Assembly: GCA_016617785.1 (NCBI GenBank)
Contig: JADILM010000005.1
Location: forward strand, 868,001 to 932,000
Direction: 5' to 3'
Source: Sporobolomyces roseus
Taxonomy: Eukaryota; Basidiomycota; Microbotryomycetes; Sporidiobolales; Sporidiobolaceae
Length of the DNA stretch: 64,000 bases
Shown here: positions 10,564 to 21,917 of the stretch, in pieces
Layout of the letters: every line of letters starts with the position of its first letter
How positions within the stretch are numbered: position 1 is the first letter of the stretch
Position numbers and translations under genes: made by a program
The notes under the pieces: generated by a model
What the model was told of the DNA's origin: nothing
What the model saw: the letters and a program-made list of their open reading frames with translations, nothing else
Databases searched by the model: none

Positions 10564-13500
10564 TCACCAAGGTCTTCCTGAACCGCTTCCTCCTCCTACT
10601 GCACCGCTGCTGGCGAAACGACCTCCGATTCTCGAGCCAATGCCATATCCGTTCGGTGCCACTCCAGTCGATTGAGATTGAGGGAAGAATGGAGGTGGAG
10701 GTGGCAGGTTTTGAGGAACGATCACCGGTGAGGGCATCGTCGTCGAGCTGTTTCCACCTCCTGTGTACGGCCGACTCGAAGTAGGGTAGTCGTACGAGTT
10801 TGTAGGATAGGTCGGTTCGGTTCGATAAGAATGAGGTTGGGTTTGAGGTTGAGAGTAAGGGGAAGACGAGGGTAAATAGGCGGATGTAGCGTAGGGAGAA
10901 GATTGTTGATGCTGCTGCTGCTGCTGAGAGAGGTAAGAAGGTGTTTGATGAGGTGCAGCACCGTAAGAAGGTCGACCTCCGTGAGAGAAGAGGGAAGGGT
11001 TCGAAGGAGGAGCAGTAGATTGCGAAGGGTTTGGTCGAGGTCCAGCTCCGACAGCTCCGTAACGTGCCGATCCATATCCACCATTGTAGCTCGCAAGCAA
11101 AGCAGGATTTGTGATGCCGTGAGGAATCGATTGAGAGGGAGGAGGAGGTGGTGGTCGAGCATAAGCAGTCGAAGGAGATTGTAGAGGGTAACCCATCGGT
11201 GAGACGATTGGAGATGCTGGAGAGTAGACCTGATGATGTAGAGAGGAAGCGACGGACGTTGGCTGAGTGACATAGGGAGAAACGCTCGCGGCTGAAGTCA
11301 AGCCATAGGTAGATGGATACGAGCGAGTGTAGTGCGACGCGGGGTTGCCGTAAAGCTGAGGTGAGTAGGCGGTTGTCGATGGTGAGTAAGGGTTGACGGG
11401 AGAAGGAGTCGATTGTGGAGGAATGGAGTGATGAGAAGAGTAACCGGAGAAGGCGAGAGGTTGCGGTCGATGCTGTGTTTGCTGATGATAGGAAGAGGGT
11501 AGTGCAGAAGCTGGGAGAGCGGATGAAGAAGTGTCGATGGCTGCAGCCGAGTCGTGCAGGAAGGAGGAGAATGAAGGTGCGACTGCTCGAAGTTTCGCAT
11601 CGTCTTTCGAAGGCAACCTCTGTACTTCTACGGGAGTCTCCTTCCCTTCGTTCGACTGTTCATCCTCCGATTTGAGCTCGGCGAGAGAGCTAGGTAGAGC
11701 TTCAGAAGGATCATCGTCGACAATTCCTTGAAGCGAGTTCTCCGGTTGATTTCCGCTGATCACCCGAGCGTGAACGCTGGTATCTACGGGAGCCGCTGAC
11801 CAGACTGAAGAAGCTGTCGGATCGAGTACCGAAAGTGCGAGCGACTTGTTCGTCCAAGCGGCGGAAGGCGAAGAGAGAACACCAGTCATATCTTTCGGTT
11901 TGAAAGGAGGCGATTTCGGTGTCATCTATGAGAGAACAAATCGTCCAATCAATAAGCTGAAAGCGATAGATTGGAGCAGACTCCGACTCACCTTACTCTG
12001 AGCCGCTAGATCAGCTCCAGGTGCCGTTGTTTCTTCCCTTGGAGTCGCTTCCACCTTCTCGCCGTTCAATTCGCTCGTCACCATGAACGTCTTGGCGGAT
12101 TCTGATCTGTCCTTCGCAAGCGTATCTGCCTCGTCGAGTGGTGGAGCGCCGGAAGATCGGTAGAAACCGATCGAGGAACCGAGTGGTAGTTTCGACTTGA
12201 GTCCTGCTCCTCCTCGACTCCGAGAAGGTGATGTTTCGCCTGCTGAAGGAGGTGCTGCCGATTTGACATCTTCGACTTGTTCAGCGACAACCTCGAGTTC
12301 GGGCGAAACTTCTGTAGCGAGAGGCGTTTCCGAAGATTCGCCTGCTCTTCTCCAAGATCCCGAATCCGGCATTCTTCCCCTTCCTCGTCCTCTTGGTGCG
12401 GAGCTCGTCGATTCTGAAGGCGGTGTAACGGTTGCCAATTCTTCCTTCGTCGTCGCGGATTCCGGACCATCGAGACCAGCCGAACGAATCAATAACGCTT
12501 TCGAAGAGATGCTGACTGTCGGAGTAGGTTTCGGTTTAACTTGCGAAGCCCTCTCCTCCTCCTGCGTTCGTCGGGTGATTCGTTCTGAAGGTAGCTTGAC
12601 GAGGCATTGGGGGACACCTTTGACGTACTTCTTGGGAATCAGCATGTCGTCGCGGTTGAGTCGTCGAGGGTTGATGCCGTGGATGAGAGGATTCGAAGAG
12701 AAGACGTGAGCAGGTCGAGGGGTGTGAATGGAAAGGAATGCCTTGACGTTTCGAACATGAGGAGCTTTGTGAGGTGGTCGAGCAGGAATTTTGACGGGGT
12801 AAAGCTTCCAAGCTGGAGGAGGTGAAGGTGAGCGAGCTCGACGAGTGCCGGAGAAAGGAAGTAAGGGATCTCGGTTCTCGAAGGTCGGTAAAGAAACTCG
12901 AGGTGCTCGGGGTCCATCCGATCTGCCTCTACCTCGTCCTCGAGGTTCTGTAGGGATTGAAGCCGACGTCGAAGCGAGAGGTTGATCGTTTGAGCGAGAC
13001 CGTGAAGGTTTCGTTGACGGCGGCAGCTTGACAGTTGGTCCTTGAATCGTCTCGACTGACGGCACAACATCCTTGGCTTTTTCCTTCTCTAGCACGACCT
13101 TGACTTCCCTCACTTCCCTTTCTAGAATCTCGATAGGAACCTCTTTCTTAGCTTCCTTCGCGCTCATCGCACCTTTGATCCTCGACATCAAATCGTCCAG
13201 TTGCGAAACTTCCGGCACCTTGTAACCCAGAGGATTCGACTTCGCCGACGATTTCCGTTCATGAGAAGGAGAAGAGGGTACTGTTGGAGGAGATGCGATC
13301 GCTGGTGGAGAAACGGGCTTTTCAACGGTTTCGACAGAGGGGAGGGAGGGAGAAATCGCGGCGGTATCGGTATTAGGTGAAGGAGAGACCGGGGGAGGTT
13401 GAACTTGTTGAGCGAGATGAGGCGGCAATTGACGTTGCTGAGATCGAGGACCAGTCGGTGGAGGAAGCGAAGAAGGGTTCGAAGGACGACGCCAAGCAGA

Positions 13501-16394
13501 AGGTTGCGTAGGCGGTGGTGGAGCGACAGCTGAGATCGAAGGGAGAGTCGAGGTCTGTTCAGTGATTGGAGAAGAAGGTTGAGCAGGTCTCGGAAGAATC
13601 GTAGTTGGCTGTTGTGTCGAAGTCGAGGAAGTTGAGGGTTCACGACCGAGGATCTTTGTCGGATGCGATGTGGTTGAAGGTGGAGGAGCAGATACTGGAG
13701 GAGATTGAACGACTGGAGGTTTGGCAGTTGCTCTCCACGATGAGACCTTTTCCTTCTCGACTACCGAAACTTTTTCTTCGACTTTCTCCTCCTTCTTCTG
13801 CTCGACAACCGGTGCAGTCTCCTTCGCCTCCATTTTCGCTTCCAACTCAGCCGCCTTCTTCCTCGCTCGTTCCATCTGTTCCAATCTCGCTTGTTCCTCT
13901 TCCTGCCTCCGCTTCTTTGCTCTTTCAGCAGCAGCGTGCATTTCTCGAGCATGGAGTGCTTCGAGATCTGCTTCCGTATGTACTGGTACTTCGACGGGCG
14001 CGACGGCTTCTGGTAAAGCTGCGAGAGGTTGAGGTGGAGAGAACACTTCGGAAGGTATGGGAGGGGATTTGAGAGATGGAGCTGCTGGCGTTGGAGGAGG
14101 ACGGGTCGAAGTAGGAATAGAAGAGTGATGAGGAACATTCGAAGCGGCAGCGAGATGAGGAGGGAGTTGACGTCCATGCGAAGGAAGCGGTAGATCATTA
14201 CTGGGTCGTCGCGGCCAAGCGTTTCGCGACGCAGGAGGTTCGTGATGATGAGGTTGGGTAGGAAGTTGCTGATGTCTCGTTCGAGGAGAAGTGATGGATG
14301 GTCGACGAGAGGGTAAAGATTTCGAAGGATCTCTTCGATCGAGGAGATGAGGGGGAAGGTCTTGACCTGTACTGCTGTTACTCATTCTTCGATGACTAGC
14401 CGGTGGAGGAGGGTGACCGTGTTGAGCTGGTTCGAATTTGCCGAGTCGATCGTTGAACAAGTTTCGATTCGCGTCGTCTTTCTCAGTGTGAGATGGTCTT
14501 CTCGGTTTCTCTTGTTGAGGTGGAGGAATGGGTCGCTTTGGTGGCCATGAGCGATCGTAATCATCTCCGAATCGCTCTTCCCGACTCTTGACCGGTTGTT
14601 CGTCGACTTCTCCTGGTGCTAAAGGAGTTTCCAATCTTGCGAGTTCCGAAGGCGAAGGTTCTCGAAGATCTTCTTCTCCTGCCAATCGAGTTCGAGCTCC
14701 AGTCTGTGCTGCTCGTAGAGCTTGTTCTTGTTGTTGAGCGGCGACGGCAGCTGCTGCAGCTGTAGCATCTTCTTCGGTGATCTTGTACTGAGTTCCATCT
14801 CCGAATTCGATCGTAGTATCCAGGAAATCGTCCTCGTCCTACAGCAAGTACCTCTCTCACTTAGTCCGTTGTCAAGTGACAGAGCGAAAAATGGCCATAC
14901 CTCGTCCCAATGATGAGCGTTCGGATCCAAATGGACCCCTCTGAACGCATCCAAATTCTGTAACAGATTCGCATTTTGAGCAGCAGCAGCGGCAGCTCTC
15001 GCCTGTAACGCTCTCTCCCTCGCTTGCATCTGTTCCATCACAGCTCTCGCTCTCGCTTCTTTCGCTGTAGGACGCTCGCTCCGATCTAGTCAGCATGATC
15101 TCGTTGAAGGTAGACTAGATGGAATCGACGACATACCATAAGCAGCTTCAGCAGCAGTCGGGAAGTCTCCGACAAAGTTCCCAAATCCTCCTCCACTCCC
15201 TCTCCCTAATCCAATCCCGCCATAACTCTTCGACGAACTCCCAAATCCCCCACTCGCGTTGTTTCCACTCGCAGTATTCGTAGCTCCAGCACTCGACCAA
15301 ACGGGTCCCGAACTCTTCGGTACGAGCGGACTCGAACCATTGGTTTTACCAGGTAGAGGTCCGATCTTCCCGGCTGCCGAAGAAGTCGCACTCGGAGAAG
15401 GTGCGTTCGTACTCGACGATGATGGGGGAGGTTTCTTGCTCCAATTGACAGAAGGTTGATTCGGATTCGAAGGGTTCGAGTTGGAGGATGATAGAGCGAT
15501 AGATGGGTTCGAAGTGGAAATCTTTCCGGTCAAGAGGCGAGGATGAGAGGTAGACAACGGGGTAGGAACCGGTGGTGTAGCTAGTCGAGCTATTTATGGA
15601 AAGCGTGATCAGTTTCTGCGAATAGAGACGACAAAACGAGGACCCAGAAAGGACGCACTCGTAGTAGGTTTCGTTTCCAATTTGTTCGCTTTCTCTCCAG
15701 CTTTCTCCAGGAACTTCTTGTTGACAGACAAAGAGCTCGAAAATCGTTTCGGCGCAATGGAGGGTGGGTTAGGTGAGATGGATCGGGTGGGATTCGATGG
15801 AGAGGTCGAGGAAGTCGAAGTTGTCGGTAGTGGAAGGGACGAAGAAGAATGGGCAGTATCATCAGCGGTCGTCGCCTTTGGTTCGTTTAAAGTTGTTGGT
15901 GGAAGTAATGTAGTAGATTGATCAGAGGTTGTCGATTCTGTCGAATTCGTCTCGACGACTCGAATCCGATCTCCTCCTTCTGTTGCAGAGGTTTCCTCTT
16001 TGATTCCTTCGTTCTGATTAAGTGAATCTGTATCCACCTTGTCCACTCGTTCTCCCAGCGATTCCTCTTTCGTCACTTCTCCTTCTCCCCCGCTCTTTCG
16101 GTCTCGTTCCTCGTTCACAGCGTTCTCCTCTCCTACTGATTTCTCGTTCATCCTCTTGCCTGCAATGAGCTCTCCTTTCTCTCCCACGATCTTCTCGTTC
16201 CCTCTCGTCGAGTTGTCGCCCACGTGAGATTCACCCTGACCCTTGATCTCTCCTTTCTCCTCCTTTCCCACCTCCTTCCCAGTCCGATCCACTCCCTCCC
16301 CTCCCTTGGGTTCAGTATGTACAGTTGATTCAGTGTGGTTTAATTTGATTGATGGATCGGATTCGAGTGGGCCACGATTCGGATCATGTTGCAT
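10564..16394 (-). CDS. large Pro/Ser/Gln-rich disordered protein of unknown function
   Basis: Exons 15659-16394, 15137-15589, 14901-15064, 11992-14838 and 10564-11925 encode 1853 residues; all joins are GT/AG and in phase. I do not recognise the family. Residues 1-245 are charged and Thr/Ser-rich. A more ordered module lies at about 390-500: a helix of Ala/Arg/Glu (ARAVMEQMQARERALQARAA), then FRGVHLDPNAHHWDEDEDDF and IEFGDGTQYKI. The middle contains a Glu/Lys/Arg/Ala-rich coiled-coil-like helix (MHAAAERAKKRRQEEEQARL) and a conserved-looking patch (RDDMLIPKKYVKGVPQCLVK). The last 450 residues are Gln/Tyr/Pro/Ser-rich and prion-like, ending GSGSGRPW. Such composition is common in RNA-binding and condensate proteins, but no known domain is visible. 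The final exon's end is duplicated at 19620-19787. Confidence 0.8.
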
Positions 16395-16801
16395 ATGCTT
16401 AGCTTGATTGGAATTTACTGTTCAAGGGTCGATCCGGTCTGAATGCCTTTAGGAGATAGGAGATCCGGAGACTCGATTGATGAGATTGAAAGAGAGAGAG
16501 AGAGAAAGTGGGAGGAAAGAGAATGAGTCGAAAATCGACTTGTTGAAATCGTCAAGTCCAAAATGAGAGCGGGGTCGTCAACGATTCATCTGCCTCTTCT
16601 TCTCGCACGTCTGCAACATGGTCAAGTGGTCATGTGAATGAGCCTGAGCATGTTACAAGGCGATAGAATAACGCGAGATCGATCGAGGTTTAAGGAGTCG
16701 AAAGAACTGAAAATTCGAAATTATTGACCAGAAATGTGTAACGAATGATAGTGTACAAGGCCACGGACTTCCCTTCTGGCTCTGTGAAAACAAACACACG
16801 C
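16395..16801. other. intergenic; short GA-rich microsatellite
   Basis: No gene. It holds a GA run near 16490-16506 and is the upstream region of the 1853-residue gene plus the 3' flank of the MTC1-like gene. Confidence 0.5.
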
Positions 16802-18821
16802 TCAAACAATCCCAACTCTGGCTTCTTGACTGGCTCTCGCAACCTCTTCTTCCTTCTCCTTCTCATTCACGTCGTTCTCTCCCTCTCCCTGACCACTCTC
16901 GACGACTTTCCTAGCCTCCTCCCTCGCTTTCTCAATCGCATCCTTCTGCGCCCTCATCCTACCGACGATGTATTCCTGACCAATCACTTCGGTACTCCTC
17001 CTAATCACCTCGACCATCTGATCTTCGACCCACTCATTCTCTTCGAATGGGATGTCGAGCCAAGTCGCCGGGAGAGATTGGGAGAGGGTTTGATGCGTTA
17101 GGGAATGAGTTGGGTCGATGAGGAGGAGAATGAAGAACAAGTGTTTCGAGGGGGAAGAGGAGGAGGGGAGAGGGGAGAGAACGGGTTGGATTCGAAGGTA
17201 GACGGGACAAGTCGTTACAGGAACGGTGATCGATCCGGAAGCGTCTGGGAGAGGAGATGAAGGAGTTTTGTAGGAAGTCTTGATTAGGTCGTCCAATTTA
17301 GACTGTGCAGGTCAGTATCTCCCTACGATTAGCGTGTATATCCAGGCGTCAGAAAGGTATCGAGCGCACCTCTGCAGTCTTCCAACCTTGTTCTAACCCG
17401 TGAACCAAGTTCAAGTTTCTCTCTTCCTCAGAAACGCCGTCATTCGCTTCTTCCGCACTCTTCTCTTTCTTCTCCTCTTCTACAGTGACCTCGCCAGCTC
17501 GATTGACCATCAGTGTACCTCCCTCGATTTGTTCCATGATCTGTAAGAAAGGGGAAAACGTCAATACAAATTAGCGAGGCATTGGCATTGATAGAATTCG
17601 CTTGCTTACCTTTGATAGACCTCGATAAACGAGGGTTTCTACGCCATCGTAGCCTAGCATATCATGACTGAGTTGTACCGAGATGACTTCGTGCTCAGCA
17701 ATTGGAGGAGCGACAGCGTTCAACAGATCCGTCAAACTCTTTAGGGTGCTACTCTTCAGCTCCTTGCCTGCAGGCAAGAGTTTCGTGCAGCATCAGTCCG
17801 AGTTTTGTTGGATGCGGCAGAGATCTCGCTCACCTAGATGTTCCAAATTTGCGTTCTTAACCAAACCCTGCATTCCCTCTGTCCATTTCTTCGCTACCCC
17901 ACCCTCCTCCTCTGTCCCCCACGCAGCTTTCATCAACCCTTCCCCCGGGAACCCTCCACCGGATTGTGCTTGTTGAGCCGCATGTTTCACTTGTTCCTCA
18001 GCTGCCGTTCTCGCTTGTTGTGCTAATGCAGAAGCTTGATTGATCGCTGTCGAAGCGGTGGACCATACAGAAGACCAACCCCAACCTCCTGATTGCTGGG
18101 TTTGAGCGGGTGCGGGGGAAGGTGAAGGAGAAGGTTGGGAGGGTTCAGGAAGCGTGGAAGAGGGTCGAGTAGGAGTGTTTAGTTGGGAGGGAGTCGCGCG
18201 GGAAGTAGGAACGGGACTGTTCCTCTCGTTTGAATGGGAAGTAGGAGTCGAGGTAGAAGGTTGATTGACTAGACTTCTAGTACTCCTAACACTTTCGGTA
18301 CTTTTCCTTCCTGCTCCAGCAACTGGTGATTGCCCCGCCGCTACTTGACTGATGTTACTCCTCGAAGTAGTCCTTCCGATCCCAGTGGTGGAAGGAGTTG
18401 TTCTCCTCGTTGATTGATCGATTGAAGTTCTCGAAGAGGAAGAAGGTGGGGCAGCTCCTCCTCCTGAAGAAGTAGTCGCTGTGATCTCATCCAAGAAGTC
18501 TAGTACTGATTGGGCTTCTTTCGCGTTCTTGGGTGGTGGAGTCGCGGTTGTGGAAGGGAGGGAGGAAGAGGGAAGAGTCGAGTTGGAAGTGGAACGAGGG
18601 AGGGAAGATTTAGGAGGAGCACCTCCAGTTGAAGATTGGGGAGAATAGTTGTCTAGTGAGTCGAGGAATTGAAGTACATCATCCCGGTTCGAGCTAGAGT
18701 ACGGGAGAGAGAGAGAGAGAGACAGATGAGGGGGAATGAGATGACACGCTCAACATCGACGAGGGGAAGAGGGATCAAGTGAGACTGACCGACTAGTAGA
18801 TGTTCTTGGTTGACTAGCCAT
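16802..18821 (-). CDS. mtc1: Mtc1-like protein (DUF5427; maintenance of telomere capping)
   Basis: Exons 18790-18821, 17834-18693, 17610-17767, 17370-17540 and 16802-17302 encode 573 residues in continuous phase. The N-terminus DDVLQFLDSLDNYS, a second copy-like VLDFLDEIT, and the central GGWGWSSVWSTASTAINQA followed by an Ala/Gln-rich helix fit the fungal Mtc1/DUF5427 family. The C-terminal half has a mixed alpha/beta region (VYLRIQPVLSPL, KHLFFILLLIDPTHSL) and ends in a Glu/Lys-rich helix. In budding yeast MTC1 is linked genetically to telomere capping and found on Golgi-derived vesicles; the biochemical role is unclear. The region between residues 60 and 200 is Ser/Thr/Pro-rich and probably disordered. 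Family assignment is from memory of the domain pattern. Confidence 0.7.
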
Positions 18822-18910
18822 TTCTAATCTATTCCGAGAACAGTAGGTGAGGGTAGAGGAGAGGAGAGAGGATGAGTGTTCGTCTCTCTTGTTTCATCTA
18901 ACATTTCAAC

Positions 18911-19335
18911 ATGGCATCTCGATTACCTATCGCTGATATCGCACACAGGTTAGTCTCTACTCTCTCATCTCTCTAACACTATTCATAGCTAATCACATTG
19001 TGTTGTCGATCTTCAGAGTAACGGTTTCAGGTCTATTCGGTTTATCAGTTTGTACGTCTCTCCTAACCCCTCACACTGTATTGTACATTAGCTAAGTAGA
19101 GGGCCAACGTACAGATGGCCTGTACGGTATCTGGAGAACTCATACCGAGACGATGAAAGCTGGTGAATTAGCATGGGCTAAACATCAAGAGGTAATCCTC
19201 TCCCTCACTCTCGGTACTCCTTCTAGGATGCAGCTGATCGTGTGACGTATACAGGAGCTCAAGTTACAGCAACAACAAGACGCAGATCCATTGTTGAAAG
19301 GTTTCGTCGATCCTCCTCCTCAACGACCAACCTAA
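18911..19335 (+). CDS. small single-span membrane protein, COX14-like
   Basis: Four small exons (18911-18948, 19017-19051, 19115-19191 and 19255-19335) encode 76 residues. The layout is a short N-terminus with ADIAHRVTVSGLFGLSVYGLYGIW (one membrane segment) followed by a charged helix and a Pro-rich tail. This matches the COX14 family of mitochondrial cytochrome c oxidase assembly factors, where a conserved HR.TV precedes the membrane segment. Too short for certainty. It would sit in the inner mitochondrial membrane. It is divergent from the MTC1-like gene, with only 89 bases between the start codons. Confidence 0.6.
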
Positions 19336-19619
19336 ATCCCTCTCCCTCTCGTTCTCTTCGTCTTCCGATCGACCCTGTATCTCATTCATTCTCTTTACTC
19401 TTCGCAATCTCAGCATATATGTACAAATAGTTTTAGTGAATCGGATCAAACTGAGAGGCGAGGCAAGTCCGAATGCAGAAACGTCCAACCTGGAGGAAAG
19501 CGGGAGGAAGTGAGTCGGATCTGCTCGGGGTTCTCTATAGGTGACTCTTTGTGGTCATCTAGGCTTCGGGAGGAACGCGCGAAAGGGCGTCTGAGGACCT
19601 TCACGCAGACAGACTGTCA
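19336..19619. other. intergenic before the duplicated arm
   Basis: No gene seen; 3' flank of the COX14-like gene. Confidence 0.4.
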
Positions 19620-19787
19620 TTTTCTCAGAACTGGCCGCCTCCTCCTCCTTTCTTCCCTCAATCTCAATCTAGCGGAGTGGCACCGAACGGATATGGTATT
19701 GGCTCGAGAGTCGGAGGTAGATTCGCGAACAGCGGTGTTGTGGGAGGAGGAAGCAGCTCAGGAAGACCTTGGTGAGAAGATGAAGAA
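19620..19787 (+). pseudogene. copied 3' end of the 1853-residue gene
   Basis: Plus-strand reading gives PPPPPFFPQSQS, then SGVAPNGYGIGSR, then GGRFANSGVVGGGS and the terminal SGRPW stop, matching the end of the gene at 10564-11925. Only this tail was copied; no upstream exons are present, so it is a truncated fragment. Confidence 0.85.
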
Positions 19788-20199
19788 GCAGATGGATAGA
19801 CGAGATCGGGACGAGTTTGAGCGATTCGAGGGAGATGTCGAGTAGAGTGTCAACGAACGGCGCAGGGAAAGAGACAGAGCGGGAGTGATGCAGTAGCGAA
19901 AGAAGTGGTTTAATTAGATTAATCGCAATAAGTCAAATCCACTGGATTGAACTATCCCGTTTTCAGTGAGGTTGATTATTCGAGTCCAGAGATGTGATAC
20001 TTTTCTCTCGATGAAATCCATCGACGAAGTCGTCAAGAAGAGCGAGAGAACTTGGTGCGAAATCGAGCAAAGTCAAAACTTGCTTCCCTCCTCCTCTCAT
20101 TTCACAACGACTCGGTTCGCTTCAATTCAAGACCAGATCATCATAGAAGCTCTCCCTGCATCATCCACGACCACTCGATCTCACCAGCACAGTCTTCCT

Positions 20200-20287
20200 C
20201 GACTTGAATTCGCTTCATCTCGAATTGAACTCCCTCGCTCTCGATCACTCTCAAACAGCTCGATCGACCTCTCAGAATACTCACAAG
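20200..20287 (+). promoter_or_regulatory. conserved leader upstream of MYND copy 3
   Basis: Nearly the same as the leader of copy 2 (GAATTCGCTTCATCTCGAAT followed by CTCTCAAACAGCTCGATCGA) although the downstream gene is frame-broken. Confidence 0.5.
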
Positions 20288-21314
20288 ATGTCAACTAGTA
20301 ATCAAACCCTCTCCACAGAGTCTCTCGAAGCTCCTGGGAACTGTGTAGTCTGTGGGAAGGAAACGTTTGAGAGGTGTTCGGCTTGCTCAACGCATAGGCT
20401 CGATTGGATGTTCTTCTGTGGTCAAGATCATCAGAAACTGGTAAGCTTGTACTATACGCTCTTGTTCACAGCATCGTGAGCTGAAAATTAGTCGAGTTCC
20501 GCTCAGATTTGGCCTTTTCACAAACGAGTTTGCGGTCCTCTAGCACAACCTTTCCGATTCCCAGCTTTCACAAAAACAGAATACGATGATTTGCTCAGAA
20601 TGATGCCTCGAGCTTATGAAGGACCAAATGGGAGTATTGTGTTCTGGGAAGATCACGCAAGCAGTAGTTCAGCCGATTCTGCGCATGATCTGTTCGACCA
20701 GATTTACAAGGCTGGTTGTTTCTTCATTCACCGTCAACAATGGCTGACGATGTGAACTGACGAAACCTTGCGATTTGTTAACAGTCAGGTTTAGCAAGTT
20801 GTCTCGCACCGAACGATGGAACTCCCTTGACGCCCGAGGGCAATCGATGGATCCAGTCTATCGCGCTCAATCTTAGATCGCCCGACTCGGAGCCGGTGCC
20901 TCTGGCGAAAGGAAGCTGAATCTCGCCGAAAGACTGGAATTCTCCGTCGTTCATCCTTTCGACTTCTTCGCTCACTTTAAGGTCGAGAAGGGAAACATCG
21001 ATAAAGGGCTCGAACAACTTCCCTGGTGGACGAAGCTACAACATAAACTCGTGGTCGTTCTAGCACTCACGTCTCTCGCTATCAAGCACAAGTTGGACCC
21101 TGTTTGGACAGTCAAAATCATCGATTATCGAGCACACGCTTACAACGAGGTCATCAAGTACTGTCTGTACGACGTCAAACCTCTCGACTCGAAAATGGCC
21201 GACCATCTCATCTCAGTTGTCAAAGTCTTCAGACCTCCGTATGAAGCCGAATCGAGTGTAGATTCACGGCTTATCGATGTGGAAAGAAGATTCGAGAAAC
21301 TGGGTCGCTCGTGA
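20288..21314 (+). pseudogene. MYND-type zinc-finger gene, family copy 3, frameshifted
   Basis: Exon 1 (20288-20440) and the start of exon 2 (20507 onward) match copy 2 closely, including the finger (CVVCG, CSAC, FFCGQDHQKL, IWPFHKRVCG). At the position where copies 1 and 2 end exon 2 (20710), the donor reads GC rather than GT; a GT lies 4 bases downstream and, paired with an AG at 20788, would keep the frame. Further on, the frame that begins SGLASCLAPNDGTPL hits a stop near 20919, while the conserved C-terminal part (HPFDFFAHF, WWTKLQHKLVV, YNEVIKYC) is in another frame. A net one-base loss between about 20870 and 20930 explains this. The gene is therefore probably inactive or C-terminally truncated. 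Confidence 0.75.
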
Positions 21315-21917
21315 GTGAGATCGAAATGAGGCAAGGAAGCGAAGAGGATTATAGACGATGCGAATGTAAGTCAATGATCACGAAATGACATTTTACTTTG
21401 CCTCTCTGCCATTCTCGTTGTCGCGTTCTCCTGCATCGACGCGTAGCTCGACGCTGTGCGGCTCGATGTAGTTTGAGTCCGACAGATCTGTCGAGCGTAT
21501 CGTCGGCCTCGTGGACACCAGAGTGTTTGCTTGGAGAATCTTGCGAAAACCTCGCTGGATGAGTCTAGAAAGATTGCAATACCTTCATAGTCATAGATGC
21601 GTTGTACGTGCATGGTATATCTTACCTGTCGCCATTACGCTGATTCGGATCGATAGAGCTGATTCGGCGAGAGAAACCGAACGCATGACTTTGCGAAAAA
21701 CGAGAGAGTCGACGTTTTCTCCCTTTCTCCTCTCACCACTACCACTCCGACCTCACATAGCGAACCAGTAAGCCTGACTGTCCTCTCGAGTATATCTCGT
21801 TCACTGCACCTCGCTAGAATCAGAGCGTTCGTCACTCGTCCGTTTCATCTCAAACTCGTCACTCTCGCTCACAAGCTCTCTCGAACAGCTCGCACATCAT
21901 CTCAAGCTACCTATACG
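21315..21917. other. intergenic between MYND copies 3 and 4
   Basis: No convincing gene; upstream region of MYND copy 4, ending in CAGCTCGCACATCATCTCAA and a few more bases before the ATG. Confidence 0.5.

Larger units (their letters stand above)
9064..10690. repeat. left arm of inverted segmental duplication
   Basis: Contains MYND copy 2, its 511-bp upstream spacer and the last ~125 bases of the 1853-residue gene. The reverse complement aligns along its length with 19620-21314. The arms are diverged but recognisable in coding and non-coding parts, for example the shared GTGGTTTAATTAGATTAATC (reverse complement here). Confidence 0.85.
19620..21314. repeat. right arm of inverted segmental duplication
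   Basis: Copied tail of the 1853-residue gene, then spacer, then MYND copy 3. It is the reverse complement of 9064-10690. The 9-kb interval between the arms holds most of the 1853-residue gene, MTC1-like and COX14-like. Confidence 0.85.

Noticed and set aside
12197..14072. Long antisense frames opposite the 1853-residue gene
   Set aside because: Shadows of biased codon use in low-complexity sequence on the other strand.
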